Below, in pieces: positions 29,643 through 41,437 of a DNA stretch of 64,000 nt. A program made the position numbers and the translations under genes. The stretch lies in assembly GCA_935421135.1 (NCBI GenBank), contig OW285188.1, positions 21,677,233 to 21,741,232 of the forward strand. The letters are read 5' to 3'. The number at the start of each line of letters is the position of its first letter. Positions within the stretch are counted from its first letter, which is position 1. Source of the stretch: Bugulina stolonifera. Lineage: Eukaryota; Bryozoa; Gymnolaemata; Cheilostomatida; Bugulidae. The notes beneath the pieces were generated by a model, which was given only the letters and a program-made list of their open reading frames with translations, had not been told where the DNA came from and searched no databases.

Positions 29643-32600
29643 ATGGAATTCTACGCTATACTACCAATCCTTCTGCTATTCCTCGGTGCTTGTGTACTCT
29701 CTGCTGAGTCTGACCTTTCACAGTCAGCGTATCTTGACCCTAAAGAAAGGTTCCACATAGAATGGGAGTACACGGATACTAACATCACCATCACTGCTAG
29801 AGTTAAAACTACTGGATGGTTTGGTCTAGGATTTAGTCCTAATGGTGGGATGGCTGGAGCTGATATCATCACTGCAGGATTTGCCAATGGAAAACCATAT
29901 CTACAGGTATAACGGTGAAATATTGTATTGTTTTATTCCACTAAACAGTTCCACCATACTTATATTTGGCATAATCAGTTTATAATAACTGTAACTTTTC
30001 ATGCTTAGGATCGATACGCTGAAAGAAATGGATATCCAGCTGTAGATAATTCTCAGGATGTGCAACTTCTCTCAGGATCTCAAGAGAATGGAGTGACAAC
30101 CATAAAATTCACCAGAAAACACACAACGTGTGACAACAAGGATATGCCTGTAGGGGTAAATATCAATTAGCAACATGCTATTATACAACGTACCTTTCAA
30201 ATTAAGTGTGGTACAAGGTGTAAGACAAAGAAATTGTTTCCTGTTGCACCATGTGACTTATAAGTCGTGTGTTTAGAAAATGTTTGATAATTTTTGTGAT
30301 TATGTTTAACAGACAGACACTGTGAGGTTGATCTATGCCATTTCTGCAGACGGTACCAATACTATCTCCTACCATGCTCCTTCTAACAGAGGTACCAGAA
30401 GTATTTATCTCAGAAGGAAGATTGAAGTGGAACAAGAGATGCCTGCAGACGCGTTCACTTTTGATATCACAGTGGATAATGTATGTAGCAACTACCTGAA
30501 TCTACAGCACTGTAATTTGGTAGCATTTGGTGTGTGTACAATATAGACGGTACAACCATACATACGTAGCAGTGCTTGTAGCATGTTGTCTGTGCTTATA
30601 GGTGAAGATTCCTGCATTTCACACAAGGTACTTCTGTGAGGTAAAGAGAGCTCCTAAACTAGATGGTAAACATCACGTGATCAAGGTGAGTAGGGTCGTT
30701 GCTACTGTTGCACACGCTTGTGTACTAGTTAACCTCCCTCCCTCCCTCCTCTAATCTGCAATTACTGAAATGGAACCTTGGTTGTGCTGCAGTTTGAGCC
30801 AGTGATACAGAAGGAAAACCTTGGCATTGTTCACCACATGCTGTTGTACGGATGTTTTGATGGGAAAGATAGAGAGCATTACTTTGAGAAGAATAGCACT
30901 GGTTATGACTGCTACAATGGTAACATGCCTCAAGATCTGAACAAGTGTAGAGCGCCAGTTATCGCTTGGGCCATTGGAGGAGGTGTAAGTTGTAATAAAA
31001 ATTTTGTTAATTCATGTACCAGAATCTTGTTCAGCTTCAACAGTGTGAAGACATCGTAAGGCACATTGTACTCCCAAAAATATTCAGTACGAGTTTTCAC
31101 TAACAGAATCACAAAATGAAGGCGAGTGCTTAACTTGGGCCACAGCCGCTGTGACATGTGATTTTACTGAAGCAATCCATTCCATGGTTATGGATGAACA
31201 TTTGTTTTGGACATACCTAGAAGTCAGTTGATTCGTGACACCTCCACTAAAAATAATTGTTTGAGAAGACAAGAGGGGAATTATATAGTGTGGTATATAG
31301 TTGATAGAACTGCTATTTGTAGGCCACCGATTACCCGAAGGAAGCTGGCTTCCCTATAGGGCATGATGGAGCTCCAGATTACTACCTTTTAGAGATGCAC
31401 TATGACAATCCCCAACTGTTGGCTGGAAAAGTAGATAACTCTGGTGAGCATAGCTGCCTGATATCCATATATTTACATGTATGACATGTATGACATGTAT
31501 AACATGTAAATGCATGGTATGTACATGTTGTAGTAATTTTATGAAATATTTCTACATATTATACACTGTGTGATGAGAACTCTGCATATATTACCGCCTA
31601 TAGAATATAGTGTGGGCTAAACATGTGCGGGTTTTTTATTCGTCAATTGATTCAACTTTAATATATGTGGTGGTTTGACAAGATAGTGTATAGGTAGTAT
31701 TCATCTACCATAGGACTGCGTCTGACCTTGACCAAGTCATTGAGAGAACACGATGCCGGTATCATCGCTGCTGGAGCTGTCTATGAAATTTCCATACCTC
31801 CAAAAGTTAAAGACTTCCAGCACCACGGATTCTGTACTAACGCCTGCTCTTAAAAGGTACGTGAAGGTAAAACTGAGCTTCTGTTTTATTTGTCTTTCGC
31901 ATTGCTTATGGTCTCTGTGGTAGTCTATTCATTCATTTCTTTTTAGACGCTAAAAGAAGAAATAAAGATTTTTGGGGCCGCATTACACGGACATCTAGCA
32001 ACCGGACAAGTGATTACAAGACAGTTTAGAAACGGCAAAGAGCTCCGAGTTATTGATGTTAGTTAGTTAGTTACGACTTTAACTATCAGCAGTATAAGAC
32101 ATTTGCTGAACCCCTCGACATGCTACCAGTAGGTACCCTGAATAGGCCTACTAATAGAAGGGTTTATTTATTTACCTCCATCCAAACTAGCAAATGTAGA
32201 AGCCCCACTGAACTAAGTAAACAGGTCTGGACAATGAAAGGGAAATGACAGAACTATGACATAAACTTGGTAGGGTTAACCATAGCCTCATTTCAGGCTC
32301 TTAGTTGAGAGATGTACACACAGTAGTCTGTATTAAAGCCCTTTAGGAAATGAACTAGCAGCAGCATGTAGACATGCAACAAGGCACCAACTAAATAATT
32401 TCAGAGCTTAACAGCTAAGAGGTTATACCATGCATAGACTTATAACTTTTAATGCGAATATCTGAAGATTGGCAATATTGTCTACTATGAAACAATTTTG
32501 TAATAGCAATATTATTATTGCAGAAATATACTTTTATGGTCCAACAACAGCGTTTTACGAACTGTACCGAAGATACAGATGGTATAATATTATGTACAAT

Positions 32601-34441
32601 ACAAGTAGTATTATACGGTACCACTATGTTTTAGGGAGATGAACTAATGGTAACCTGTCACTGTGATACACGGAATCGAAATAAGATGACTTACGTAAGT
32701 GTTTAGAGTCCATTTTGTTATCAATGTAATCACAGTAACAAATATGTAATATAACCTAAAGGTGAAAACACACGAGAGCGTTTTCGAGCGAGTGTTTTAT
32801 CGTCAAGTGTCAAACGCTATGGCCTTGATAAACACACGGGGCGAACAGAGAGCGAAGCGATTTGCCAATTAGCAAATGATGTTTTAGTTAGTATTCGCTT
32901 CGGGACAACTCGCGTGTTTATGTTTACTAAATCCTTTGAGCAGCCAATCACCGGCGAGCAAATTTCTCCAATACGTTTGTTTACACAGCTTAAGCGTTTT
33001 AAGAGCGTTGGCACCTGGGCGATTCGCGAGCATGAAATTCGCTCGAAAACGCTCTGTGTGTTTGCATCTTTCTGCCGATTTTGTGTTTAATATCAATAGT
33101 TAGTTATATTCATGCAACTAGCATGAGAAAATTGTAATTACTATAGTTTGTTTACTACAGGTAATTATATTTCTAGGTTTCCAAGTCTTGTTCCTATTAC
33201 ATGTAATAGCATAAAGATAGTGCATGTAGTGTTAAGTACTAAATATCATTTCCAATTTTAGTGACTAAAATACTAAAATTGTGTTCCAGTTACTAGTGTA
33301 GAGGTATATTGGGTTTGACTTGAATGTCCTTAATAATGTTTGGTACAAACAAGTGCAATTGGTACATCTTCAACACACATGCCCCATTCTTCGGGTCATT
33401 TGTAGAAGTCTGCTTGCCAACTACTTATATTGTGTACTGATGCACATTGTATACATTGTATACTAATGTATATGACTGTATATTGTACAATACTGATGTA
33501 TGATAATGGTTTTAGGGTGATTTGCCATCTGAATCTGAGATGTGTATCAGCTTCCTGTTCTATTATCCCGCCCAACAATTGTCAGAGTGTTACACTGCAC
33601 CTGGTTGGGCTAACCCACCGGAGACAAGGGACTTTATAGTCAACAACCTCAAATATCAGATTCCATCACCGTAAGGAGATAACTTCACTTATAGTGTCTG
33701 TTTCTACCATGTCTCTTATAATCTAAAGTCATTGAAGAGGTTCATGAGATACAGAACTAGAAACTAGCTGTTTGTAGACTTTAATAGTCCTTCTTGTGTC
33801 ACTTAATTAATGTAGTTAGCAGTGGATAACTCCAAAGTACATTATACAACAACAGAATACAATAGATACAGTAACTCGAACATCCTGTATAAGATGGGTT
33901 TTGATAACAATATTACCTTTATCAAACAGCGCAATTATTTGTCAATATAGTATCCTTTCCTCTGCAGAGTGTACTTCATAAATGAATTCAACAAGTTGGC
34001 AGAAGCTGGTTTTTGGACTGAGGAGAAGATACGGCTGTTGGAGAAAGGTTATATTGACTATCCACACTTTGACATGTGTGCCAATCTGAAGAGGGAACGG
34101 GTCAATGGTGTAAGTCACTATTAGTCAGTGCGTATGTACTCATGTCGATGTGGCACTTTTAACATATACAAACATCCATCTTAGTAGATGTGTGTATGCG
34201 GCAAATAAAAAGGAAAACAAAATAATGCAAACAAAGGTCTGTTCTAATGTATCGTATCGACATTCACCACTCGGCCCTGATAATCAGAGGACTGTACAGT
34301 TGCTCAACCCTAATTGATTTATAGTATATTACTGACTGTCTATTACAGTTTTTGAAAACGAAGTACACTCCCCCAGCTGATGCCTGGAAGCCTCCACCAG
34401 ATCGAGACTTTGATGCCAAGTGCTACATAGATGAGAAGTAA
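29643..34441 (+). pseudogene. DOMON/copper monooxygenase copy B, disrupted
   Basis: All twelve exons of the family are present: 29643-29906, 30009-30155, 30313-30480, 30602-30685, 30793-30984, 31323-31443, 31714-31856, 31947-32128, 32635-32694, 33516-33670, 33968-34109, 34349-34441. Splice sites are intact. Exon 7 carries an in-frame TAA at 31851-31853, where A and C have a sense codon. Exon 8 is 182 instead of 180 nt: after GTTATTGAT the normal sequence is replaced by TTAG repeats (about 32057-32072), shifting the frame and adding a TAG. Exons 1-6 and 9-12 are open and well conserved, so decay looks recent. A truncated product would keep DOMON and the HH and HYD ligands but lose HGHL and the Met ligand. 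Assembly error at the second lesion cannot be excluded. Confidence 0.85.
32766..33063. mobile_element. Non-autonomous inverted-repeat element (MITE)
   Basis: About 298 bp bounded by inverted repeats of 25-26 bp (AAACACACGAGAGCG.. and its complement, one base indel). It is CpG-rich against AT-rich flanks and has no transposase frame. It lies in the copy B intron between 32694 and 33516. Superfamily not assigned; target duplication not clear. Confidence 0.8.
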
Positions 34442-35651
34442 TGGAGCTGTTTAACAAGATTTGGACAGATTTTCCTCCTAGCATTATTATGTAGCTCAGT
34501 TTTGGTCCATTCATCAGCTGGAAATTCTACTGTAGATGTATCACTGCACTGTCTTATTAGTTATATGTACATGTACGTACAATAAATCAGGTTTTCAAAG
34601 TTATATGTCCCGCTCCAACATTTTAAATATTGGTCTAAAGCATCGTACATAGTTAGTGGTGAAACGTTTGCATTTAAAAACCGCTGCGAAGATAAAAATA
34701 AGGTTTTGAGCCTGATACTCTCATCCCCAAATACTTAGCACAAGGTTTGTATTTTGATAGTTACATTGTGTAACACTCCGATTGTATTGGCCGATAGAGC
34801 GAAACTAAAATTCTGCACTTTTTGGAAATCAGCGCACTCCAATATTTATACTTTTTATCCGTCTCTGTATTACGTTTCATTGCTTATTGCATACACAAGA
34901 AATAATGCTCAAGGAAGTATATATAAATATTTTTTCTTATTTACCGCTTATTATTACATATTGCCATCATACAGTAGTATGATTGTTATTGCATCGATGT
35001 GACTGCTGCCAGCGGATCATAATCGTTGGTAGATGCTGATAAGATGGCAAATGTTTGCTCAAACCAATCATAGTGACCGGTTTTTACACAATAGTAGGTT
35101 GGGTGCAGGAGCGTAGCCGTATTATCGGACCATGGGGGTATGTATATTTACCTAATAAATTAGCAACTTCAACTACAGTAAATCAACTGTGAAAGTAAAG
35201 AGCCAAAGTATTGGATTGCGCAAGCATGCCATGCCATGTGGACATCATGGACTGATCATTCTTTCTATGGGTAAACACCCACATTCACAAATCCCCTGTT
35301 TATAGTGCGTAGGTGGAGATCTGGTGATATGTCTACGACACCTTATCAACATAATCATAAAGCACGCACTGCAGCACGTGATTTCAATCTATAAATACCA
35401 ATGTCTTAATATAATATAGCCACTTGCTTGGTGTGTCTGTTACTATTCCTTGCTTTAGCTGTAAGTATTGCATTGCATCTGTATCGAAATAACTTATCCA
35501 TCTCATCCAATGTATGTTTGCTTCATTATTCACTATTTCAAATTTGGCAGCTGGCAACAGCTACACCATTGTACCAACATAGTACATGTATGTATTTACA
35601 CATGTCTACATACAGTGTATGCACAATAATATACAATGTATACCCTGTAAA
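34442..35651. other. Spacer between copy B and the hAT element
   Basis: AATAAA at 34581-34586 ends copy B. A TATAAATA sits near 35391, followed by a hydrophobic frame (about 35428-35460) running into a GTAAGT donor-like site. That could be a degraded first exon, but no partner exon was found. Confidence 0.4.
34581..34586 (+). terminator. Polyadenylation signal of copy B
   Basis: AATAAA 140 bases after the copy B stop codon. Confidence 0.55.
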
Positions 35652-35659
35652 CTGTAGAG

Positions 35660-37000
35660 CAGAGATGCCCAAATGTGTCCCTAAGGGACACAGTGTCCCT
35701 TTGCATGGATTTTGGTGTCCCTTCACCACTTCTCAAATTTTACATGCAAACAGTCTTTTTGTGGCCGAGTAGTGAAAGCAATTACACTGCTCAAATTACA
35801 GTCAAAAGTACATCACAATGTCAAAAAATCCCCACATTTGGAAATCTCAAAATATTTATAGCTGACATAGACGTAGATTTCAGTCAAAGATTTAAAATCT
35901 ACAGAAAATTGATGGCCCGATTGACCTAATCACATTGCCAAGAGCTGAAGACAGAGTCAAGTGGGAAGCGCAGCTCCCCCAAATTATCTAAAACTGCTGT
36001 CAAACTGATGACACTCTTTGGCAGCACATTCTTGTGTGAGAGTTTGTTCAGTCACCTGAACTATATTAAAAGCAAGAATCAGACAAGATTGGCTGACAAA
36101 TATACCAGACAGTTACTAAAAGAGAGACAGACTTTAGGATGATAAAAGAAAGGACAATTTCATGTCGCCCACTAATATTGTGTTTGCAAGCGAATCATGT
36201 AACATGAATAGAAGATTCATTACAATTTTCATTTAATTTGCTGACATAAATTCTTTTAATCCTAAGGCCGAATCTGACTAGCGAATATTTTCGCCGCCGT
36301 GTTTTCCCCACTTTTGCCAGCGTGAAAACTTTTTTTCCCACTGAACAACACACACTAGCAATGTTTCCTCCATGTACGCAATTTCTAGTCTGAGCATGTC
36401 TGCCAACGCAGGTAATTATTTATGTCTCCTACGTGGACAATCACATTTTATTCAATTTTGAATTTTTGCTTACCGACGAAAGTGCGGAATGGGGTCGGTA
36501 AAAACTTTGCTAGCCAATTAGAAGCCAACGTCAATGAAAGCAAAACATGAAATTAATATTAAACATAACATGCCTGATATTTGGCAAACAAGGCACTTTC
36601 ACTCAATTTTGTGACGGCCTGTCTGCTTCTATCTTTGTTTTTTTCGTGTACTCCAAAAAGTGGATGACTACTGCTGTCATACTTAGGTTGAAACAAACTC
36701 AATAAATACACGTGTTATAACACTATAAAATAACTCGTAATGTACCATGATCAAATTGTCTTTTTAGTAACTGTGTAAATGCAGCAGCAAAACCAAGTGT
36801 CCCTTCCTCTGGTGCACTTTTAGAATTTGTCCCTTTCCGCCAAAAAGTTTGGGAATCCCTGCTATAAAATAACTCGTAATGTACCATGATCAAATTGTCT
36901 TTTTAGTAACTGTGTAAATGCAGCAGCAAAACCAAGTGTCCCTTCCTCTGGTGCACTTTTAGAATTTGTCCCTTTCCGCCAAAAAGTTTGGGCATCCCTG
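35660..37000 (+). mobile_element. hAT-superfamily DNA transposon, degraded
   Basis: Flanked by a perfect 8-bp target duplication CTGTAGAG (35652-35659 and 37001-37008), the length hAT elements make. Terminal inverted repeats CAGAGATGCCCAAA and, at the other end, CAGGGATGCCCAAA differ at one base. Inside, around 36007-36120, a frame reads LFGSTFLCESLFSHLNYIKS, matching the C-terminal dimerisation (hATC) region of hAT transposases. The rest of the transposase is broken by stops. The last 139 bp are tandemly duplicated (36723-36861 and 36862-37000), so the element has two 3' termini. It ends 9 bases before the copy C start codon. Confidence 0.92.
36723..37000. repeat. 139-bp tandem duplication of the hAT 3' end
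   Basis: Units 36723-36861 and 36862-37000 are almost identical; one visible difference is AATCCCTG against CATCCCTG at the terminal repeat. Only the outer copy borders the target duplication. Confidence 0.9.
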
Positions 37001-37009
37001 CTGTAGAGT

Positions 37010-40000
37010 ATGGAGCTCAACCATCTACTACCAATCCTTCTGCTCTCCTTCTGTACTTGCGTACTCTCTGCTGAGTCTGACCTTTCACAGTCAGCATATC
37101 TCGACCCTAAAGAAAGGTTCCACATAGAATGGGAGTACACGGATACTAACATCACTATCACTGCTAGAGTTAAGACTACTGGATGGTTTGGTCTAGGATT
37201 TAGTCCTAATGGTGGAATGACTGGAGCTGATATCATCACTGCAGGGTTTGCCAATGGAAAACCATATCTACAGGTATATAAGTGTGAAATACTGCATTGT
37301 TTTATTCCACTAAACAGCTCCACCATACTTATATTTGACATGGTTAGTCTATATTCTATAATAACTGTAACTTTTCATACTTAGGATCGATACGCTGAAA
37401 GAAATGGATATCCAGCTGTAGATGATTCTCAGGATGTACAACTTCTCTCAGGATCTCAAGAGAATGGAGTGACAACCATAAAATTCACCAGAAAACACAC
37501 GACATGTGACAACAAGGATATGCCTATAGGGGTAAATATCAATTAGCAACATGCTATTATACAACGTACATGTACCTCTCAAATTAAGTGTGGTACAAAT
37601 TAAGTGTGGTACAAGGTGTAAGACAAAGAAATTGTTTCCTGTTGCACCATGTGACTTATAATTTGTGTGTTTAGAATATGTTTGATAATTTTTGTGATTA
37701 TGTTTAACAGACAGACACTGTGAGGTTGATCTACGCCATTTCTGCAGACGGTAGTGATACGATTTCCTATCATGCTCCTTCTAACAGAGGTACCAGAAGT
37801 ATTTATCTCAGAAGGAAGATTAAAGTGGAACCAGAGATGCCTGCAGACGCGTTCACTTTTGATATCACAGTGGATAAGGTATGTATAGACTGTGCTTGGT
37901 GCCAATAAGCGAATAAAAGTTCTGTTGATAAAGCTGCTATAGGATAGGTTAACCTCAGGCGTGTGATTGCTGATAACTTTAATATATACAGTATATCTAA
38001 AATTGTATTCCAATGTTTTGTACATTGTTTCAGGTAAAGATTCCTGCATTTCACACAAGGTACTTCTGTGAGGTAAAGAGAGCTCCAATACTGGATGGTA
38101 AACATCACATGATCAAGGTGAGCGTAGGCATATGATTCATCCATTTGATATAATAATCTCTTCATATTATCTGGATGAGTTGGATAGACATGTGACGTAA
38201 TGTTAGGTTGTTAACCAAAAGTATTGTCTCACCGTGAAAAAGTGTAACTAACTGGATATATCCTTTCTTCCACTATATTTGGTTATTACTGTAGGCGGAG
38301 CCAGTGATACAGGAGGGAAACCTTGGCTTTGTCCACCACATGCTGCTGTACGGATGCTTTGATAAAAAGAATAGGGATCACTATTTTAAGAACAATAAAA
38401 CTGGGTATGACTGCTACAATAATAACATGCCTCAAGACCTAGATGAGTGCCGAGCTCCAGTCGTTGTCTGGGCTATTGGAGGTGGTGTAAGTTATAAAAA
38501 GACTATCCATTTTATCAAAATTACTCATGTATTGCAATTTAGACCCTGAGTACCATTAATGACCTGTTGGAGGGTTTGGCCATTTTTATCGCATGTTTCT
38601 AGAAAAGGAATTTATTTTTTGAGCACTCAGAGACTTGTTCCAGATCCATGTAAATACCCAGGGCATCTACACACCTAATCGCCTAGCACAGTGAAGAGTA
38701 AATAAACATAATTAATGATGTGTAGAAAATGAAATCTACAAGTATCTATCAAACTGGAGTTATGCAATAAGAAATTGTGCACCACTACCAAGCAGTGTAT
38801 TTATTCTTCAACTTTTTGTAATCAAATTGTTGTGACTTTATGCAGCCCACCTACTACCCAAAGGAAGCCGGGTATCCGTTTGGACACAATGAGGCTCCTG
38901 ATTACTACATGATCGAGATCCATTATGACAACCCACAGCTGATTGCTGGAAAAGTAGACAGCTCTGGTGAGATTTTACTCTATCTATATTAATTTATATA
39001 TAAATCATTTATGTAAACTTTGTCAGAGTTAGACAGTACAAGTAGAAACTAAGCAGTTTTTCTGTCTGAAAAGGAATTTGAAAAGAGGTAACTGCCATGC
39101 AAATATGTCAATTATGTCAGTTAACATCTGCTGGGAAATATTCGTAGGACTGCGATTGACCTTGACCAAGTCATTGAGACAATACGATGCCGGTATTATC
39201 GCTGCTGGGGCTGTGTTTGGAATTACTGCACCTCCAAAAGTTAAAGACTTCCAGCACCACGCGTTCTGTACTAAAAGCTGCACTGAACAGGTAATAATAT
39301 TAACTAGATGTTCTGTTACTATCACTATTAAACTGCCAACATCAACTCTACCAATACATGTCTTCGTCCTTGCTAGCAGCCAGTTTATTTGCCTGGATTA
39401 TATAACTTAGCAGCTCATGACCAATAAACATCATGTTTGAAGATATAGAAACATCAATAAAATATACAACTACATTATAAATACATTTTTATATTACAAA
39501 AATGTATTTAGTTGCATATTTTATTGATACTTCTATATTTTCAAACATTTTTCATGTGTTCGTCAGATAACCGAAATCATCAGCTTAGTTACTGATGCCC
39601 TCAATCAACCCTCCCACAAAACAACACATACATATACCTACGACTTTTCTCTGAGTACTAAGGCTGAGTTTTGGGTACCCATATCTACAATTGGTCTGTT
39701 TAATTGGTGCTGTAGTTGCTTAAGGAAGAAATAAAGATATTTGGGGCCGCACTACATGGACATCTAGCAACCAGACAAGTGATTACAAGACAGTTTCGGA
39801 ACGGCAAAGAGCTCCGAGTAATTGATGAAGACAGGCACTACGACTTCAATTACCAGCAGTCTAGTATGTACGAGAAGCCCTTGGACATGCTGCCGGTATG
39901 TAAAAAGGAACTGAACTACTACATTAGTGAGATATGCCATTTGCTTTCTCATGGTGCCACGGAAATGAATTTAAATATTGTGAATTAAATTGTTTTAGGG

Positions 40001-41046
40001 AGATGAACTGATGGTAACTTGCCATTACGACACGCAAAAGAGGAGTAAGATGACTTATGTAAGTAGTTCATGATCTTGTACAGCCCTTTTCTTTTCTTTG
40101 GGATTGAAACAACACATTCTACAATACAGAGACCAATAGTAAGCCACACCTAAGCCAAGTCAAGTGTTTAGACGTGAGAGCCTGCAGTGATGGAAACAAA
40201 ATATTTTGAAAGTTTCTTATCTTATTTTTATATAGTCATACGTGCATTAATGAAACACATTAATTTTGAAACACTTCACTATAAATCAAATCGTGTTTAC
40301 TGATAGAAACAGACACATACACAGATATGCCTGTCGTACAATGTACAATGTAAATGTAGTACTTCATAATTATATACCCACTATGAATATACCCCAAGGT
40401 CTGGTGTGAATGGTTGTAGGGCGATTTGCCATCAGAATCTGAGATGTGTATCAGCTACCTCTTCCACTACCCTGCCCAGCAGCTGTCTGAGTGTTATACT
40501 GTGTCAGGTTGGGTGAATGGTTGGGAGACGAGGAACTTCCTAGCCAATCACCTTAAATACCCCACTACCTCTAAATACCAGTAAGAAGTGATTATTTCCA
40601 TGTTAGAGTGTGCAATTTTGGGAAGTTTCTTTGTTAGACATCTGTGTACTCAGGTATAATAGCATAACGACATTATATCATTATGTGTTCTGCAGGGACT
40701 TTAAGACAACATTTAACAAAATAACACAGGATGGTGACTGGACTGATGAGAGGATAAAGGCAATGGAGAAGGGTACCTTAGACTTTCCACAGATGGATTG
40801 GTGCACTAACCTGGAGAGACGGTTCATGAATGGAGTAAGTTATTACCATTATATATAGTACCACCAGTTGGAGCAAGGCTGGAGAATGGTTTAATAATAT
40901 ACCAGGCTGGTTTTGTCAGATAGCCATGAAACTATTGGGTGTTTATTTTATAGTTCATGTCAACAAAATACAGCCCACCAGCTGCGGCTAGAAACCCCCC
41001 ACCAAAAAGAGACTTCGAAGTTGTGTGCTCTAAAGATGAAGAGTGA
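37010..41046 (+). CDS. MOXD1: DOMON/copper monooxygenase, MOXD1-like, copy C
   Basis: Exons 37010-37273, 37385-37531, 37711-37878, 38034-38117, 38295-38486, 38846-38966, 39148-39290, 39716-39895, 39999-40058, 40420-40580, 40696-40834, 40954-41046; 583 residues, no break. Same signal peptide and DOMON as copy A, almost identical at the DNA level in exons 1-2 and the first part of exon 3. Copper ligands present: FVHHMLLYGC, EIHYDN, LHGHL, SEMC. The last exon encodes STKYSPPAAARNPPP and a charged end, without the long tail of copy A. Copies B and C are clearly closest to each other from exon 4 onward. The start codon lies 9 bases after the hAT element, so its 5' UTR or promoter is separated from the ancestral upstream DNA. 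AATAAA at 41223-41228. Confidence 0.9.
39432..39551. repeat. AT-rich foldback element in intron 7 of copy C
   Basis: Two arms of about 50 bp (from TGTTTGAAGATATAG to AATACATTTTT, and back from AAAATGTATTTAG to TTTTCAAACA) are imperfect reverse complements with a loop of about 8-10 nt. It would extrude as a long hairpin and looks like a palindromic MITE. Confidence 0.85.
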
Positions 41047-41166
41047 TTGGTTAATTCTATTGGAGAAGTCACTTTGCCCGCCCATAATATAATATTATGG
41101 TGATTGGTCTAGTTCTGGCAATGTTCCAGTCAGATATAGAATATTGATAATACAGTGATAGAAAAC

Positions 41167-41172
41167 TTTATT
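41167..41172 (-). terminator. Polyadenylation signal of MARCHF6
   Basis: TTTATT on the plus strand (AATAAA on minus), 266 bases past the MARCHF6 stop and the only canonical hexamer seen there. It lies upstream of the copy C signal at 41223-41228, so the two 3' ends would overlap. Confidence 0.5.
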
Positions 41173-41222
41173 TGAACTAATACAACTAAATAGATTACAT
41201 GTATGTTATATTATGTGGTTAC

Positions 41223-41228
41223 AATAAA
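41223..41228 (+). terminator. Polyadenylation signal of copy C
   Basis: AATAAA 177 bases after the copy C stop codon. Confidence 0.55.
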
Positions 41229-41437
41229 TAAACTTTTCAAAAAAATATACCAGAACTATTTCACTTACAACGGCTTAAAACAGAATAAACAACAATGCCT
41301 CGGTTGTTGATTAACCTATAACTGTCTTTTTCTCTTACACACAGCCTACTCAAAGGAATAACCAATTACTACTACAACATGTATTTCAACTGTTACCCAC
41401 AGTATTCTATGACTATACTTTACCTACCAGCCTACAC

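Noticed and set aside
32817..33096. Minus-strand frames of 65-70 codons
   Set aside because: They fall inside the inverted-repeat MITE and owe their openness to its higher G+C content.
35428..35475. Hydrophobic frame followed by a GTAAGT donor, with a TATA-like box upstream
   Set aside because: No in-frame ATG suited to a signal peptide and no acceptable partner exon before the hAT element.
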